A stretch of 64,000 nucleotides of DNA from Tannerella sp. (GTDB lineage Bacteria; Bacteroidota; Bacteroidia; Bacteroidales; Tannerellaceae), in assembly GCA_031285565.1 (NCBI GenBank), contig JAITVY010000077.1, forward strand, positions 1 through 64,000, written 5' to 3'. The notes below the pieces were generated by a model. It was given only the letters and a program-made list of their open reading frames with translations. It ran no database searches and was not told the DNA's origin. Both the position numbers and the translations under genes were made by a program. Within the stretch, counting starts at the first letter, position 1. Every line of letters starts with the position of its first letter. This document shows, one piece after another, positions 56,631 through 64,000 of the stretch.

Positions 56631-57659
56631 ATGAAATCATCTATATTACTCATTTATACAGGTGGGACAATCGGGATGAAAACAGATCCGGTTACAGGCG
56701 TATTAACCCCTTTCGACTTCAATGATATTTACGAGGAATTTCCATACGTAAGCAAATTAGGTGTGGAGATTGAAGTTATGACCTTTCCCCCTATTGATAG
56801 TAGCAACGTTACTCCCGAACTCTGGAGTACACTTGCACGCATCATCCGGGATAGTTATAATACATTTGATGGATTTGTCATTTTACATGGGACTGACACC
56901 ATGTCGTTTACAGCATCAGCACTTAGCTTTATGCTCGAAAACCTTTCAAAACCGGTCGTTTTCACAGGAAGCCAGATCCCAATCGGAGTAATGCGTACCG
57001 ATGGTCGCGAAAATCTGATCACAGCCATCGAAATAGCTGCAGCACGAGACCGGGAAGGCCATGCCATTGTTCCGGAAGTGTCTCTTTATTTTCAAAACCG
57101 GCTGTTCCGCGCAAACCGTACTACAAAATACAGCGTAGAAGAATTAAATGCCTTTCGTTCGGACAATTATCCGTCTCTAGCCGACGTGGGAGTAAACATA
57201 ACATACCATCCTTCACATATTATTTATCCGGATTCGTACGAAAAAGAATTGCATATTCAAACCGAGATGGAACAGAATGTAATGGTCGTAAATATGTTTC
57301 CCGGAATTACAGAACATATTCTTAAGTCTATGTTTGCAATTGAACAAGTCAGAGGTATAGTACTGCAAACATATGGCGCAGGCAATGCACCTACAGAAGA
57401 TTGGTTTATAAACATTATAAAGGAAACAGTAGAACGCCGTGTCCCGGTAGTAAACGTAACCCAATGCCATAGCGGGTCGGTAGCAATGGATATGTACGAA
57501 ACCGGTTATCGCATGCAAAAAGCCGGGGTAACCAGTGGACTCGATTCAACATTGGAAGCCGCAGTTACAAAACTAATGTATTTACTCGCCCTGGACTTAT
57601 CATATGAAGGAATAATTCAAAAGCTGAAGCAACCCATCCGTGGAGAAATCAGTATCTAG
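56631..57659 (+). CDS. ansA: Type I L-asparaginase
   Basis: The 342-residue protein has both catalytic threonine motifs: IYTGGTIGMKTDP at the N-terminus and FVILHGTDTMSFTASALSFM near residue 90. GSQIPIGVMRTDGRENLITA and TQCHSGSVAMDMYETGYRMQ also match AnsA. It has no signal peptide, so it is the cytosolic, low-affinity enzyme hydrolysing asparagine to aspartate and ammonia. It follows the receiver/PEP-synthase-like gene by 8 bases and is probably cotranscribed. Its TAG stop (57657-57659) overlaps the TAG stop of the opposite-strand gene. Confidence 0.94.
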   Translation: MKSSILLIYTGGTIGMKTDPVTGVLTPFDFNDIYEEFPYVSKLGVEIEVMTFPPIDSSNVTPELWSTLARIIRDSYNTFDGFVILHGTDTMSFTASALSFMLENLSKPVVFTGSQIPIGVMRTDGRENLITAIEIAAARDREGHAIVPEVSLYFQNRLFRANRTTKYSVEELNAFRSDNYPSLADVGVNITYHPSHIIYPDSYEKELHIQTEMEQNVMVVNMFPGITEHILKSMFAIEQVRGIVLQTYGAGNAPTEDWFINIIKETVERRVPVVNVTQCHSGSVAMDMYETGYRMQKAGVTSGLDSTLEAAVTKLMYLLALDLSYEGIIQKLKQPIRGEISI

Positions 57660-58405
57660 AAACCACTTAAATAATGCTTCTTTATCCACTCACCAGCCTC
57701 TGCTAACGCTTCAGGCTTTCCTATGTCCATTAGTTCCACATCATCGGTAGTATAGCAGCGAATGGGAGCTTTAGGGCAAATAGATAGATAAAAATTAATG
57801 ATGGAAAATTTACCGGTCCATTCATCCATATGTTCAAAAATTTTTGGCGAAATCACATGAACACCACCAAAAGCGAATTCGGAAAGTTTTGAACAATCAA
57901 TATATGGATACGCCGGTTTAACTTCACCGGTCTCATTATTCCGCCAACCACAAAGATTCTTGCTTTTATCAAAAAGAAGTTGACGTGTTGATGAACGATT
58001 ACTAACAAGCAACGTAGCCAATGAGTCAGTCTCTAAATGATGCTGATACATTGCTTTCAGATCAACATTGGACAAAATGTCCGCATTATGCACGAGAAAA
58101 GGCTCATCTCCTTTCAGATAAGGAAATGCATGCTTAATCCCGCCTCCGGTATCCATGAGATAATCACGTTCGTCGGATATTACAATATTCATCTTGAAAT
58201 TATCATTCGACTCCAGAAACTGTATAATTTGCCCGCCAAAATGATGTATATTAATCACAATATCAAAGAAACCGGCAGCTTTCAGTTTTAATAGAACATG
58301 TTGAAGCATTGGCTTCCCGTTGATCGGAACCAGCGCTTTCGGCATTTCGTCTGTCAGGGGTTTCAATCGGCTTCCGATTCCCGCTGCAAAAATCATTGCT
58401 TTCAT
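57656..58405 (-). CDS. Sugar-phosphate nucleotidyltransferase (MurU-like)
   Basis: The 249-residue protein begins MKAMIFAAGIGSRLKPLTDE and MPKALVPINGKPML, the nucleotide-binding signature of sugar-1-phosphate nucleotidyltransferases. Further motifs are DERDYLMDTGGGIKHAFPYL and FLVHNADILSNVDL (metal-binding Asp). Its partner gene upstream encodes an AmgK-like kinase, the same pairing as MurU-AmgK in Pseudomonas. There it makes UDP-MurNAc directly from recycled MurNAc. The peptidoglycan-recycling role is inferred from that pairing. It starts 11 bases after the kinase gene's stop. Confidence 0.85.
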   Translation of the reverse strand: MKAMIFAAGIGSRLKPLTDEMPKALVPINGKPMLQHVLLKLKAAGFFDIVINIHHFGGQIIQFLESNDNFKMNIVISDERDYLMDTGGGIKHAFPYLKGDEPFLVHNADILSNVDLKAMYQHHLETDSLATLLVSNRSSTRQLLFDKSKNLCGWRNNETGEVKPAYPYIDCSKLSEFAFGGVHVISPKIFEHMDEWTGKFSIINFYLSICPKAPIRCYTTDDVELMDIGKPEALAEAGEWIKKHYLSGF

Positions 58406-58416
58406 AAGTTCTAATT

Positions 58417-59847
58417 TTATATAGTTGGGTCCAAAAATTGTTCGATATTTTGTTCACGATGAACAAGATGTACCTTAATTCCAAATTTCTTATGTAAATG
58501 TTCCGCCAAATGTTGTGCGGAATAAACCGAGCGATGCCGCCCCCCGGTACACCCAAAACAAACCATCAGATTTGTAAAACCGCGATCCATATAACGTTTT
58601 ACGGATGCCTCTACCAAAGAATATACATGATCCAAAAATGTAAAAATCTCTCCCTCATCTTCTAGAAAACGAATTACAGGTTCATCCAATCCGGTAAATG
58701 GTGTATAACGCTCATATTTACCCGGATTATTGATTGCACGGCAATCAAAGATAAAACCGCCGCCGTTTCCGCTAGGATCATCAGGAACTCCCTTTTTATA
58801 AGCAAAACTCATTACTTTTACTTCTAACATACGCCTCTGACGTTCGTCGGAAAATTGTTTCAGTTCAGTTAGTTTCCGCAGAACTTCGCAAAGATATGGA
58901 TATTCCGGAAAATCTTCATAAAGTAGCTCCCGCAGGTTTTCAATGGCATATGGAACACTCTGTATAAAATGGGGTTTCTTTTCAAAATAACCCCGAAAAC
59001 CATAAGCCCCCAAAACCTGCAAAGTACGAAACAGTACAAAATGACGAAGCTTTTCACGAAAATACGCCTCATCAACATCAATATAATTTCGCAGAGCCTG
59101 AATATATTTATTAAGTAAATCCTCACGTAAGTCTTTAGGGTATTTAGCCTTTGCCTGCCAAAGAAAAGATGCTACATCGTAATAAACAGGCCCCTGAAAT
59201 CCTCCCTGAAAATCGATAAAATAGGGTTCATCATTTTTTATCATTACATTGCGTGATTGAAAATCACGATATAAAAATGTGGTCGACCCATCTTCAAGTA
59301 ATACGTCACACATATGGTGAAAATCATCTTCCAGACGACTTTCCGGAAAATCCATGCCGGTCGCTTTCAGAAAGCAGTATTTGAAATAATTCAGATCCCA
59401 CATAATCAACCGACTGTTAAACGATACCTGGGAATAGCAACGGTTAAAATCAAATCCCTCCGCTCCGGAAACCTGAATAGCCGGCAAAAGAGAAATCGTC
59501 TTGCACAATAATCGGCGCTCACACTCATCAAACATCGAATTCTGCCGTCCTTTAGCTATTGCATCAAAAAGAAGGGTACTACCTAAATCTTCCTGCAGGT
59601 AAAATAAGTTATCATCCGTGTGGCAATATACTTCCGGTACAGGCAACCCTTTTGATCGAAAATGATTCGCCATATACAGAAAAGTGCAGTTCTCTTCTCG
59701 CGAAGTACCACTTACACCAATCAAGGTCGTCTTTCCCGACAATCGGAAATAACGTCTGTTCGATCCTGAAGAAGGCAATTCTGCTATATCTTCCGCCTTC
59801 GAACCTGTATATGAATAATATAATCCGTTTAATTCTTTTTTAATCAT
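58417..59847 (-). CDS. AmgK-like sugar kinase fused to RapZ C-terminal domain
   Basis: The 476-residue protein has an aminoglycoside-phosphotransferase-type kinase domain at about 1-330: SGSNRRYFRLSGKTTLIGVS for the nucleotide loop, FLYRDFQSRNVMIKNDEPYF for the catalytic loop, and FIDFQGGFQGPVYYDVASFL for the metal-binding DFQG. These are the features of AmgK. Residues about 345-476 are a RapZ C-terminal domain: VMSFAYKKGVPDDPSGNGGG, FIFDCRAINNPGKY, LMVCFGCTGGRHRSVYSAQH and VHLVHREQN. The P-loop N-terminal half of RapZ is absent. In E. coli the RapZ C-domain binds glucosamine-6-phosphate and RNA. A link between cell-wall sugar salvage and amino-sugar sensing is inferred. Confidence 0.87.
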   Translation of the reverse strand: MIKKELNGLYYSYTGSKAEDIAELPSSGSNRRYFRLSGKTTLIGVSGTSREENCTFLYMANHFRSKGLPVPEVYCHTDDNLFYLQEDLGSTLLFDAIAKGRQNSMFDECERRLLCKTISLLPAIQVSGAEGFDFNRCYSQVSFNSRLIMWDLNYFKYCFLKATGMDFPESRLEDDFHHMCDVLLEDGSTTFLYRDFQSRNVMIKNDEPYFIDFQGGFQGPVYYDVASFLWQAKAKYPKDLREDLLNKYIQALRNYIDVDEAYFREKLRHFVLFRTLQVLGAYGFRGYFEKKPHFIQSVPYAIENLRELLYEDFPEYPYLCEVLRKLTELKQFSDERQRRMLEVKVMSFAYKKGVPDDPSGNGGGFIFDCRAINNPGKYERYTPFTGLDEPVIRFLEDEGEIFTFLDHVYSLVEASVKRYMDRGFTNLMVCFGCTGGRHRSVYSAQHLAEHLHKKFGIKVHLVHREQNIEQFLDPTI

Positions 59848-59901
59848 ATTGGATTACTTCCTATTTAACGCGCTAAGATAAGATTATTCTAAAGAACAAT
59901 G

Positions 59902-59909
59902 CAAATATA
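59902..59909 (-). promoter_or_regulatory. -7 box of the AmgK/MurU-like operon
   Basis: Minus-strand TATATTTG, followed by CA, matches TAnnTTTG, with a leader of about 50 bases. Confidence 0.6.
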
Positions 59910-60054
59910 AAAATACTGTTTAAGAAGTTATTTTGATTTTTTTCGAATTATTTCTGAGTTCTCTTTTGATGGATTTGCTTTATTTATTATCGCATAACAG
60001 CGTTTTTTTAAGGTCAACAATGAATGAAAAGATTGTTTGATTCAAAAAATGAAG

Positions 60055-60085
60055 CAAGGTTGTACCTTTATGATTCAACCTTGCA
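60055..60085 (-). terminator. Terminator after the EF-G-like gene
   Basis: GCAAGGTTG (60055-60063) pairs with CAACCTTGC (60077-60085). In the minus-strand direction a TTTTTT run follows. Confidence 0.72.
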
Positions 60086-60109
60086 TAGAAACTAATATTT
60101 CTTACTGTT

Positions 60110-62266
60110 TTAATCCTCAGCTTGTGATTCTGCGTACTCTTTCAACAATTTATCCTGTACGTCAGTCGGTACAAGTTCATAGCCGGAGAATTTCATTGTA
60201 AATGAAGCACGTCCACCCGTGTTTGAACTTAATGAAGTTGAATAACTTGCCATTTCTTTCAAAGGCACTTTAGCCATCAGTTTCTCATAACCTTTTTCAC
60301 TATTCATACCCATGATAATGGCACGACGACCTTGCAGATCACTCATTACATCACCCAGGTAATCACCCGGAACTAACACTTCCACATCATAAATCGGTTC
60401 CAGAATTTTTGGACCGGCTTCCTTAAATGCAGTACTAAATGCATTTCGTCCGGCCAGCATAAACGAAATTTCATTGCTATCTACCGGATGCATCTTCCCA
60501 TCATATACAATAATACGAACATCACGGGCATACGAACCGGTCAACGGACCTTGCTCCATTCGTGCCATAATACCTTTTAAAATAGCCGGTAAAAAACGAG
60601 CATCAATAGATCCACCAACGATACTGTTCACAAAAACCAACTTTCCACCCCAATCCAAATCATAGACTTGTGTATCACGGGCTGTAATTTTAAATTCCTG
60701 TCCGCCAAATTTATACATCGTCGGAGCAGGCATTCCTTCATAATAAGGCTCAACGATCATATGTACTTCTCCAAACTGACCAGCTCCACCCGATTGTTTC
60801 TTATGCCGGTAGTCAGCACGGGCAGCTTTGGTAATCGTTTCACGATACGGAATACGTGGTTCTATAAATTCAATCTGTATCTTATCATTATTTTCAATAC
60901 GCCATTTCAATGTACGTAAATGAAACTCTCCCTGACCGGATACAATCGTTTGTTTCAACTCCTTTGATTGTTCAACCAACCAGGTCGGATCTTCTTCATG
61001 CATACGGGTTAAAATCTCACTTAACTTTTCTGCATCCGATTCATTTACCGGCCGGATCGCTCTACGGAATTTTGGTTCCGGATATTTTACAAAATCGAAA
61101 CGATAATCAGCTCCTTTCCCATTTAATGTATTACCAAGACGAACATCTTTTAGTTTTACAGTTGCACCAATATCACCGGCAACCATCTCAGGAACTTCTG
61201 TCCTATTTTGTCCGGCTACGGAGAATAACTGGGCAATACGCTCTTTCGATCCACGGTCAGCATTTGTCAAATCATCACCGGCTTTCACTTTTCCGGAAAT
61301 GACTTTAAAATAAGAGACCTGTCCTATATGTGGTTCAATAGTGGTTTTAAAGAAAAACAAACTGGTTGGGCCATTAGTCTCCGGAGTAACTTCTACTCCT
61401 TCGGTAGTTACCAAACGAGGCATTTTATCCGTACAAGGAACAACATTTCCCAAAAACTCCAATGTACGACGTACACACATGTCTTTTCCTGCACTTACGC
61501 AGAAAATCGGAAACATACCACGGTGAATCAATCCGACACGGATCCCTGCACGCATATCATCTTCCGACAATGTACCTTCATCAAAAAACTTTTCCATCAA
61601 AGCATCATCATGTTCGGCAGCAGCTTCAACCAGAATCCGATGTAATTCGTTAGCTTTTTCAATTTGATCCGCCGGTATTTCCAATACTTCAGGAACGCCG
61701 CCCTCAGGTTTCCAACGATACATTTTCATCTTCAAAACATCAACCACTGCATTAAAAGATGCTCCGGTATTTATCGGATATTGGATCTGAACAGCCTTGT
61801 CACCATAATTATCTTTTAATTGCGCAACTGTATTATCATAATCAGCCTTATCATTATCTAATTGGTTAATAACAAAAATAACCGGCTTATGAAACTGTTC
61901 TGTATAACGGAATTGATTAATTGTTCCTACTTCAACCCCATATTGTGCATTTAAGACCATCAATGCAGTATCCGTAACATTCAAGGCTGAAACAGCTCCA
62001 CCAATAAAATCATCCGAACCCGGACAATCAATAAAATTCAGTTTCAATCCATTCCATTCAACACTAAAAACGGTTGAAAAAACAGAGTAACCATACTCTT
62101 TTTCAACCGGGAAATAATCACTCACCGTATTTCCTGCATCTACAGTTCCACGACGTTTTATAACCCCACCCTCGAAAAGCATAGCTTCAGCGAGAGTGGT
62201 TTTCCCAGAGCCAGAACTTCCCAAAATAGAAATGTTCTTAATTTCGTCAGTTTGATAGACTTTCAT
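60110..62266 (-). CDS. Elongation factor G-like GTPase (FusA2 type)
   Basis: ATG 62266 gives MKVYQTDEIKNISILGSSGS; the 41 codons upstream look untranslated. The 718-residue protein has all EF-G regions. G1 is GSSGSGKTTLAEAM, in place of the usual AHIDAGKTT. G3 is DCPGSDDF (normally DTPGHVDF) and G4 is NQLD (normally NKMD). Domains II-V follow (TSLFFFKTTIEPHIGQVSYF, GQGEFHLRTLKWRI, DARFLPAILKGIMARME). The altered G motifs place it in the EF-G-like paralogue group, not the main translocase, and its function is uncertain (possibly ribosome-related stress). A 23-base hairpin in its leader is listed separately. Confidence 0.88.
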   Translation of the reverse strand: MKVYQTDEIKNISILGSSGSGKTTLAEAMLFEGGVIKRRGTVDAGNTVSDYFPVEKEYGYSVFSTVFSVEWNGLKLNFIDCPGSDDFIGGAVSALNVTDTALMVLNAQYGVEVGTINQFRYTEQFHKPVIFVINQLDNDKADYDNTVAQLKDNYGDKAVQIQYPINTGASFNAVVDVLKMKMYRWKPEGGVPEVLEIPADQIEKANELHRILVEAAAEHDDALMEKFFDEGTLSEDDMRAGIRVGLIHRGMFPIFCVSAGKDMCVRRTLEFLGNVVPCTDKMPRLVTTEGVEVTPETNGPTSLFFFKTTIEPHIGQVSYFKVISGKVKAGDDLTNADRGSKERIAQLFSVAGQNRTEVPEMVAGDIGATVKLKDVRLGNTLNGKGADYRFDFVKYPEPKFRRAIRPVNESDAEKLSEILTRMHEEDPTWLVEQSKELKQTIVSGQGEFHLRTLKWRIENNDKIQIEFIEPRIPYRETITKAARADYRHKKQSGGAGQFGEVHMIVEPYYEGMPAPTMYKFGGQEFKITARDTQVYDLDWGGKLVFVNSIVGGSIDARFLPAILKGIMARMEQGPLTGSYARDVRIIVYDGKMHPVDSNEISFMLAGRNAFSTAFKEAGPKILEPIYDVEVLVPGDYLGDVMSDLQGRRAIIMGMNSEKGYEKLMAKVPLKEMASYSTSLSSNTGGRASFTMKFSGYELVPTDVQDKLLKEYAESQAED

Positions 62267-62307
62267 AATATTACATTTATTTATATAATGGATAATACAA
62301 AAAGAAA

Positions 62308-62330
62308 AAATGGTGCATCTATCACCATTT
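62308..62330 (-). promoter_or_regulatory. Inverted repeat in the leader of the EF-G-like gene
   Basis: AAATGGTG (62308-62315) pairs perfectly with CACCATTT (62323-62330) across a 7-base loop, about 40 bases upstream of the start codon. It could be an operator or an RNA hairpin; no known regulator site is recognised. Confidence 0.4.
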
Positions 62331-62447
62331 GTCGCAAAATAGAGATTGTTAACGAATTTACCAATGATATCTAAAGTGTTTGAAAACAATGTTGTTGAAC
62401 ATTATTCTATTTTTATCCTTATATCCTCATTTCTTTGTAAAAATATT

Positions 62448-62455
62448 TACTTTTG
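62448..62455 (+). promoter_or_regulatory. -7 box of the CE15-like esterase gene
   Basis: TACTTTTG matches TAnnTTTG, 24 bases before the start codon. Confidence 0.6.
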
Positions 62456-62479
62456 TTTATTCTAACATAAAACTGTCCG

Positions 62480-63748
62480 ATGAAAAAATCTGCCCTATAT
62501 TCTTTCCTGTTTCTATCTATTTTCTGTATAACAGGACAAAGCCAGGAGGCTAATCAGGATGAAAGTAAAGTTCAGGATTTTGTTTTACCTGAATTGTTAA
62601 CCAGTCAGGATGGACAAAAAATAACTTCTGCTACCGAATGGGAACAGAATAGACGTCCCGAACTCATCAATTTATTTGCAAACCAGATGTATGGTGAATC
62701 CTTCTCATCAATTGCCTCTGACATAGATCGGGAATACAGTACAATCGACGAAGATCCGGGTAGTTTAAACGGAAAAGCAATTTGTAAACAGATTAAACTC
62801 ACTTTCCAATTAGACGATATCGAAAGAGAAGCCCTGCTTTTGATCTATTTACCCAAAACAACGAATAAAGTACCGGTCTTCCTATCATATAATTTTCAGG
62901 GAAATCATTCTATCAGTTCTGACTCACAAATCATAATCTCTCCTTCTTTAGATAAAGTCTCTGATGAAGATCAATCTGAAAAACGGGGAAGTCAATCGGA
63001 TCGTTGGCCTGTTGAAAAAATCATTGATAACGGATTTGGCGTAGTAACGCTATGCTATCACGACATTTACCCGGATAAAGAAGGAATGAAAGACGAGAGT
63101 TTTCTATGTCTTAGCGACGATTATGAAGAATACAAAGACGACGCCCACTCCGAACAGGCTATTGGCGCATGGGCATGGGGATTAAGTCTTGTGTTGGATT
63201 ATTTGATCACAAATGAAGAGCAAATTGATAAAGATCGGATAGCTCTGATGGGACATTCCAGGCAGGGAAAAGCCGCTTTGTGGGCAGGCGCTATAGACGA
63301 TCGCTTTTCGATTGTTATATCAAACAACTCAGGTTGTGGAGGTGCAGCCCTTTCTAAACGGAAATTCGGCGAAAACATAGCCCTTATCACCTCCCGATTT
63401 CCTCATTGGTTCTGCAAAGCATTTAACCAATATGCAAACAGAGAAGAATACCTACCATTCGATCAGCACGAACTGATTGCTTTAATAGCCCCTCGTCCCG
63501 TTTATATTGCCAGTGCTCAGGAAGACCTATGGGCTGACCCAAAAGGAGAGTTCCTTGCAGGTGTTTATGCTACTCCGGCATATAACCTTTACGGATTAGA
63601 AGGCATTAACACAATGACCATGCCGGAACCGAATAAACCCATTATGAATCATATCGGATATCACATTCGCACAGGAGTTCATGATGTTACGGATTTTGAT
63701 TGGGATTGTTATATCGCTTTTGCTAAAAAGCATTTCCGAATTAACTAG
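62480..63748 (+). CDS. CE15-like glucuronoyl esterase / alpha-beta hydrolase
   Basis: The 422-residue exported protein has a signal peptide (to GQSQ) and an alpha/beta-hydrolase fold. The nucleophile elbow IALMGHSRQGKAALWAGAID corresponds to the GCSR.GK motif of carbohydrate esterase family 15. Upstream WPVEKIIDNGFGVVTLCYHD and downstream NNSGCGGAALSKRKFGENIA (with the conserved Glu), then MNHIGYHIRTGVHDVTDFDW (catalytic His region), also fit CE15. Such enzymes split the ester link between lignin alcohols and glucuronoxylan. Other carbohydrate genes are absent nearby, so the native substrate may differ. hemW follows 24 bases downstream. Confidence 0.82.
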   Translation: MKKSALYSFLFLSIFCITGQSQEANQDESKVQDFVLPELLTSQDGQKITSATEWEQNRRPELINLFANQMYGESFSSIASDIDREYSTIDEDPGSLNGKAICKQIKLTFQLDDIEREALLLIYLPKTTNKVPVFLSYNFQGNHSISSDSQIIISPSLDKVSDEDQSEKRGSQSDRWPVEKIIDNGFGVVTLCYHDIYPDKEGMKDESFLCLSDDYEEYKDDAHSEQAIGAWAWGLSLVLDYLITNEEQIDKDRIALMGHSRQGKAALWAGAIDDRFSIVISNNSGCGGAALSKRKFGENIALITSRFPHWFCKAFNQYANREEYLPFDQHELIALIAPRPVYIASAQEDLWADPKGEFLAGVYATPAYNLYGLEGINTMTMPEPNKPIMNHIGYHIRTGVHDVTDFDWDCYIAFAKKHFRIN

Positions 63749-63772
63749 CTAGCTAAAAAGTTTCTTTGGAAT

Positions 63773-64000
63773 ATGGCCGGATTATATATTCATGTCCCTT
63801 TCTGTGCGAAACGGTGTATCTATTGTGATTTTTATTCGCAAACAAACACAAAATACAAAGAAGAATACATAAAAGCAGTCATCCGTGAACTTAATCTGCG
63901 AAAAAACTATCTGAACGGTGATCCCCTGAAAACAATCTACTTTGGAGGAGGCACTCCTTCTCAATTACAGGCAAACGATTTTGAACAAATATTCAATGCA
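63773..64000 (+). CDS. hemW: HemW-like radical SAM protein, N-terminal part
   Basis: From ATG 63773 the frame stays open to the window end (76 codons) and is cut there. It begins MAGLYIHVPFCAKRCIYCDF with the radical-SAM CxxxCxxC motif (Cys11, Cys15, Cys18) binding a 4Fe-4S cluster. It continues with LKTIYFGGGTPSQL, the GGGTPS SAM-binding motif of the HemW/HemN family. HemW delivers haem to cytochromes rather than acting as coproporphyrinogen oxidase. The distinction from HemN rests on the N-terminal layout starting directly with YIHVPFC. Only the first fifth of the protein is present. Confidence 0.9.
   Translation, partial: MAGLYIHVPFCAKRCIYCDFYSQTNTKYKEEYIKAVIRELNLRKNYLNGDPLKTIYFGGGTPSQLQANDFEQIFNA

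Overview
The window is a chromosomal segment of a Bacteroidota bacterium, most likely order Bacteroidales (Parabacteroides/Tannerella/Porphyromonas-like). Four kinds of evidence support this. First, there is a complete porP-porK-porL-porM-porN block for the type IX secretion system (T9SS), plus PorE- and PorZ-like genes. Second, there are Mfa/Fim-type fimbrial accessory genes and an S46 dipeptidyl peptidase. Third, many promoters match the Bacteroidetes -7 box TAnnTTTG. Fourth, the sequence is AT-rich with almost no Shine-Dalgarno signals. The species cannot be fixed from the sequence alone.

Layout. 1-490 is the end of an IS66-family element (tnpB start, tnpA, terminal repeat). It has landed in the signal-peptide region of an outer-membrane barrel gene. 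490-9300 is a very AT-rich accessory region of small lipoproteins alternating with small outer-membrane barrels. Three of its genes carry single-base frameshifts. It is followed by a barrel-DUF4249-TonB receptor operon and one more barrel. 9470-13800 holds housekeeping metabolism (KDPG aldolase, Na/Pi symporter, nucleoside kinase). 14170-17530 is a minus-strand cluster of a T9SS-exported protein with cysteine-hydrolase-like motifs and two paralogous small exported proteins, plus a decayed third paralogue. 17600-21780 is a fimbrial operon (DUF3575, DUF3868/OmpA-like, a double-length FimB/Mfa2-like lipoprotein). 22000-23840 holds a thioredoxin-like lipoprotein, a cobalamin adenosyltransferase and a small conserved protein.

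23980-30250 is the T9SS core: PorP (outer membrane), PorK and PorN (periplasmic ring), and PorL and PorM (inner-membrane motor). A serine hydrolase and an M48 protease follow. 33120-35110 is a PorE-like TPR/propeller/OmpA lipoprotein that may tie the machine to peptidoglycan. 48426-50720 is PorZ, a component of the cell-surface attachment complex. Two likely cargo proteins with type A sorting domains lie at 14173-15480 and 40980-43475, so machine, anchor and cargo are all represented.

35390-63750 is mainly core genome: queA, a DUF2027-Smr protein, a CYTH protein, an S46 peptidase, leuS, a YitT protein, an ITP/XTP pyrophosphatase, tRNA-Ala(GGC), ruvC, gdhA, a receiver-PEP-synthase-like fusion, ansA, a MurU/AmgK-like pair whose kinase is fused to a RapZ C-terminal domain, an EF-G paralogue, a CE15-like esterase and the start of hemW.

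The most unusual signals are: a leader element found upstream of three unrelated genes (conserved ATGAAACGA start and TTCCATG...TAA end), with a partial copy at a fourth; three ~80-bp tandem repeats ending in the leuS promoter; the hydrolase-plus-paralogues cluster; the AmgK-RapZ-C and receiver-PPDK fusions; and the cluster of frameshifted surface-protein genes beside the IS66 element.
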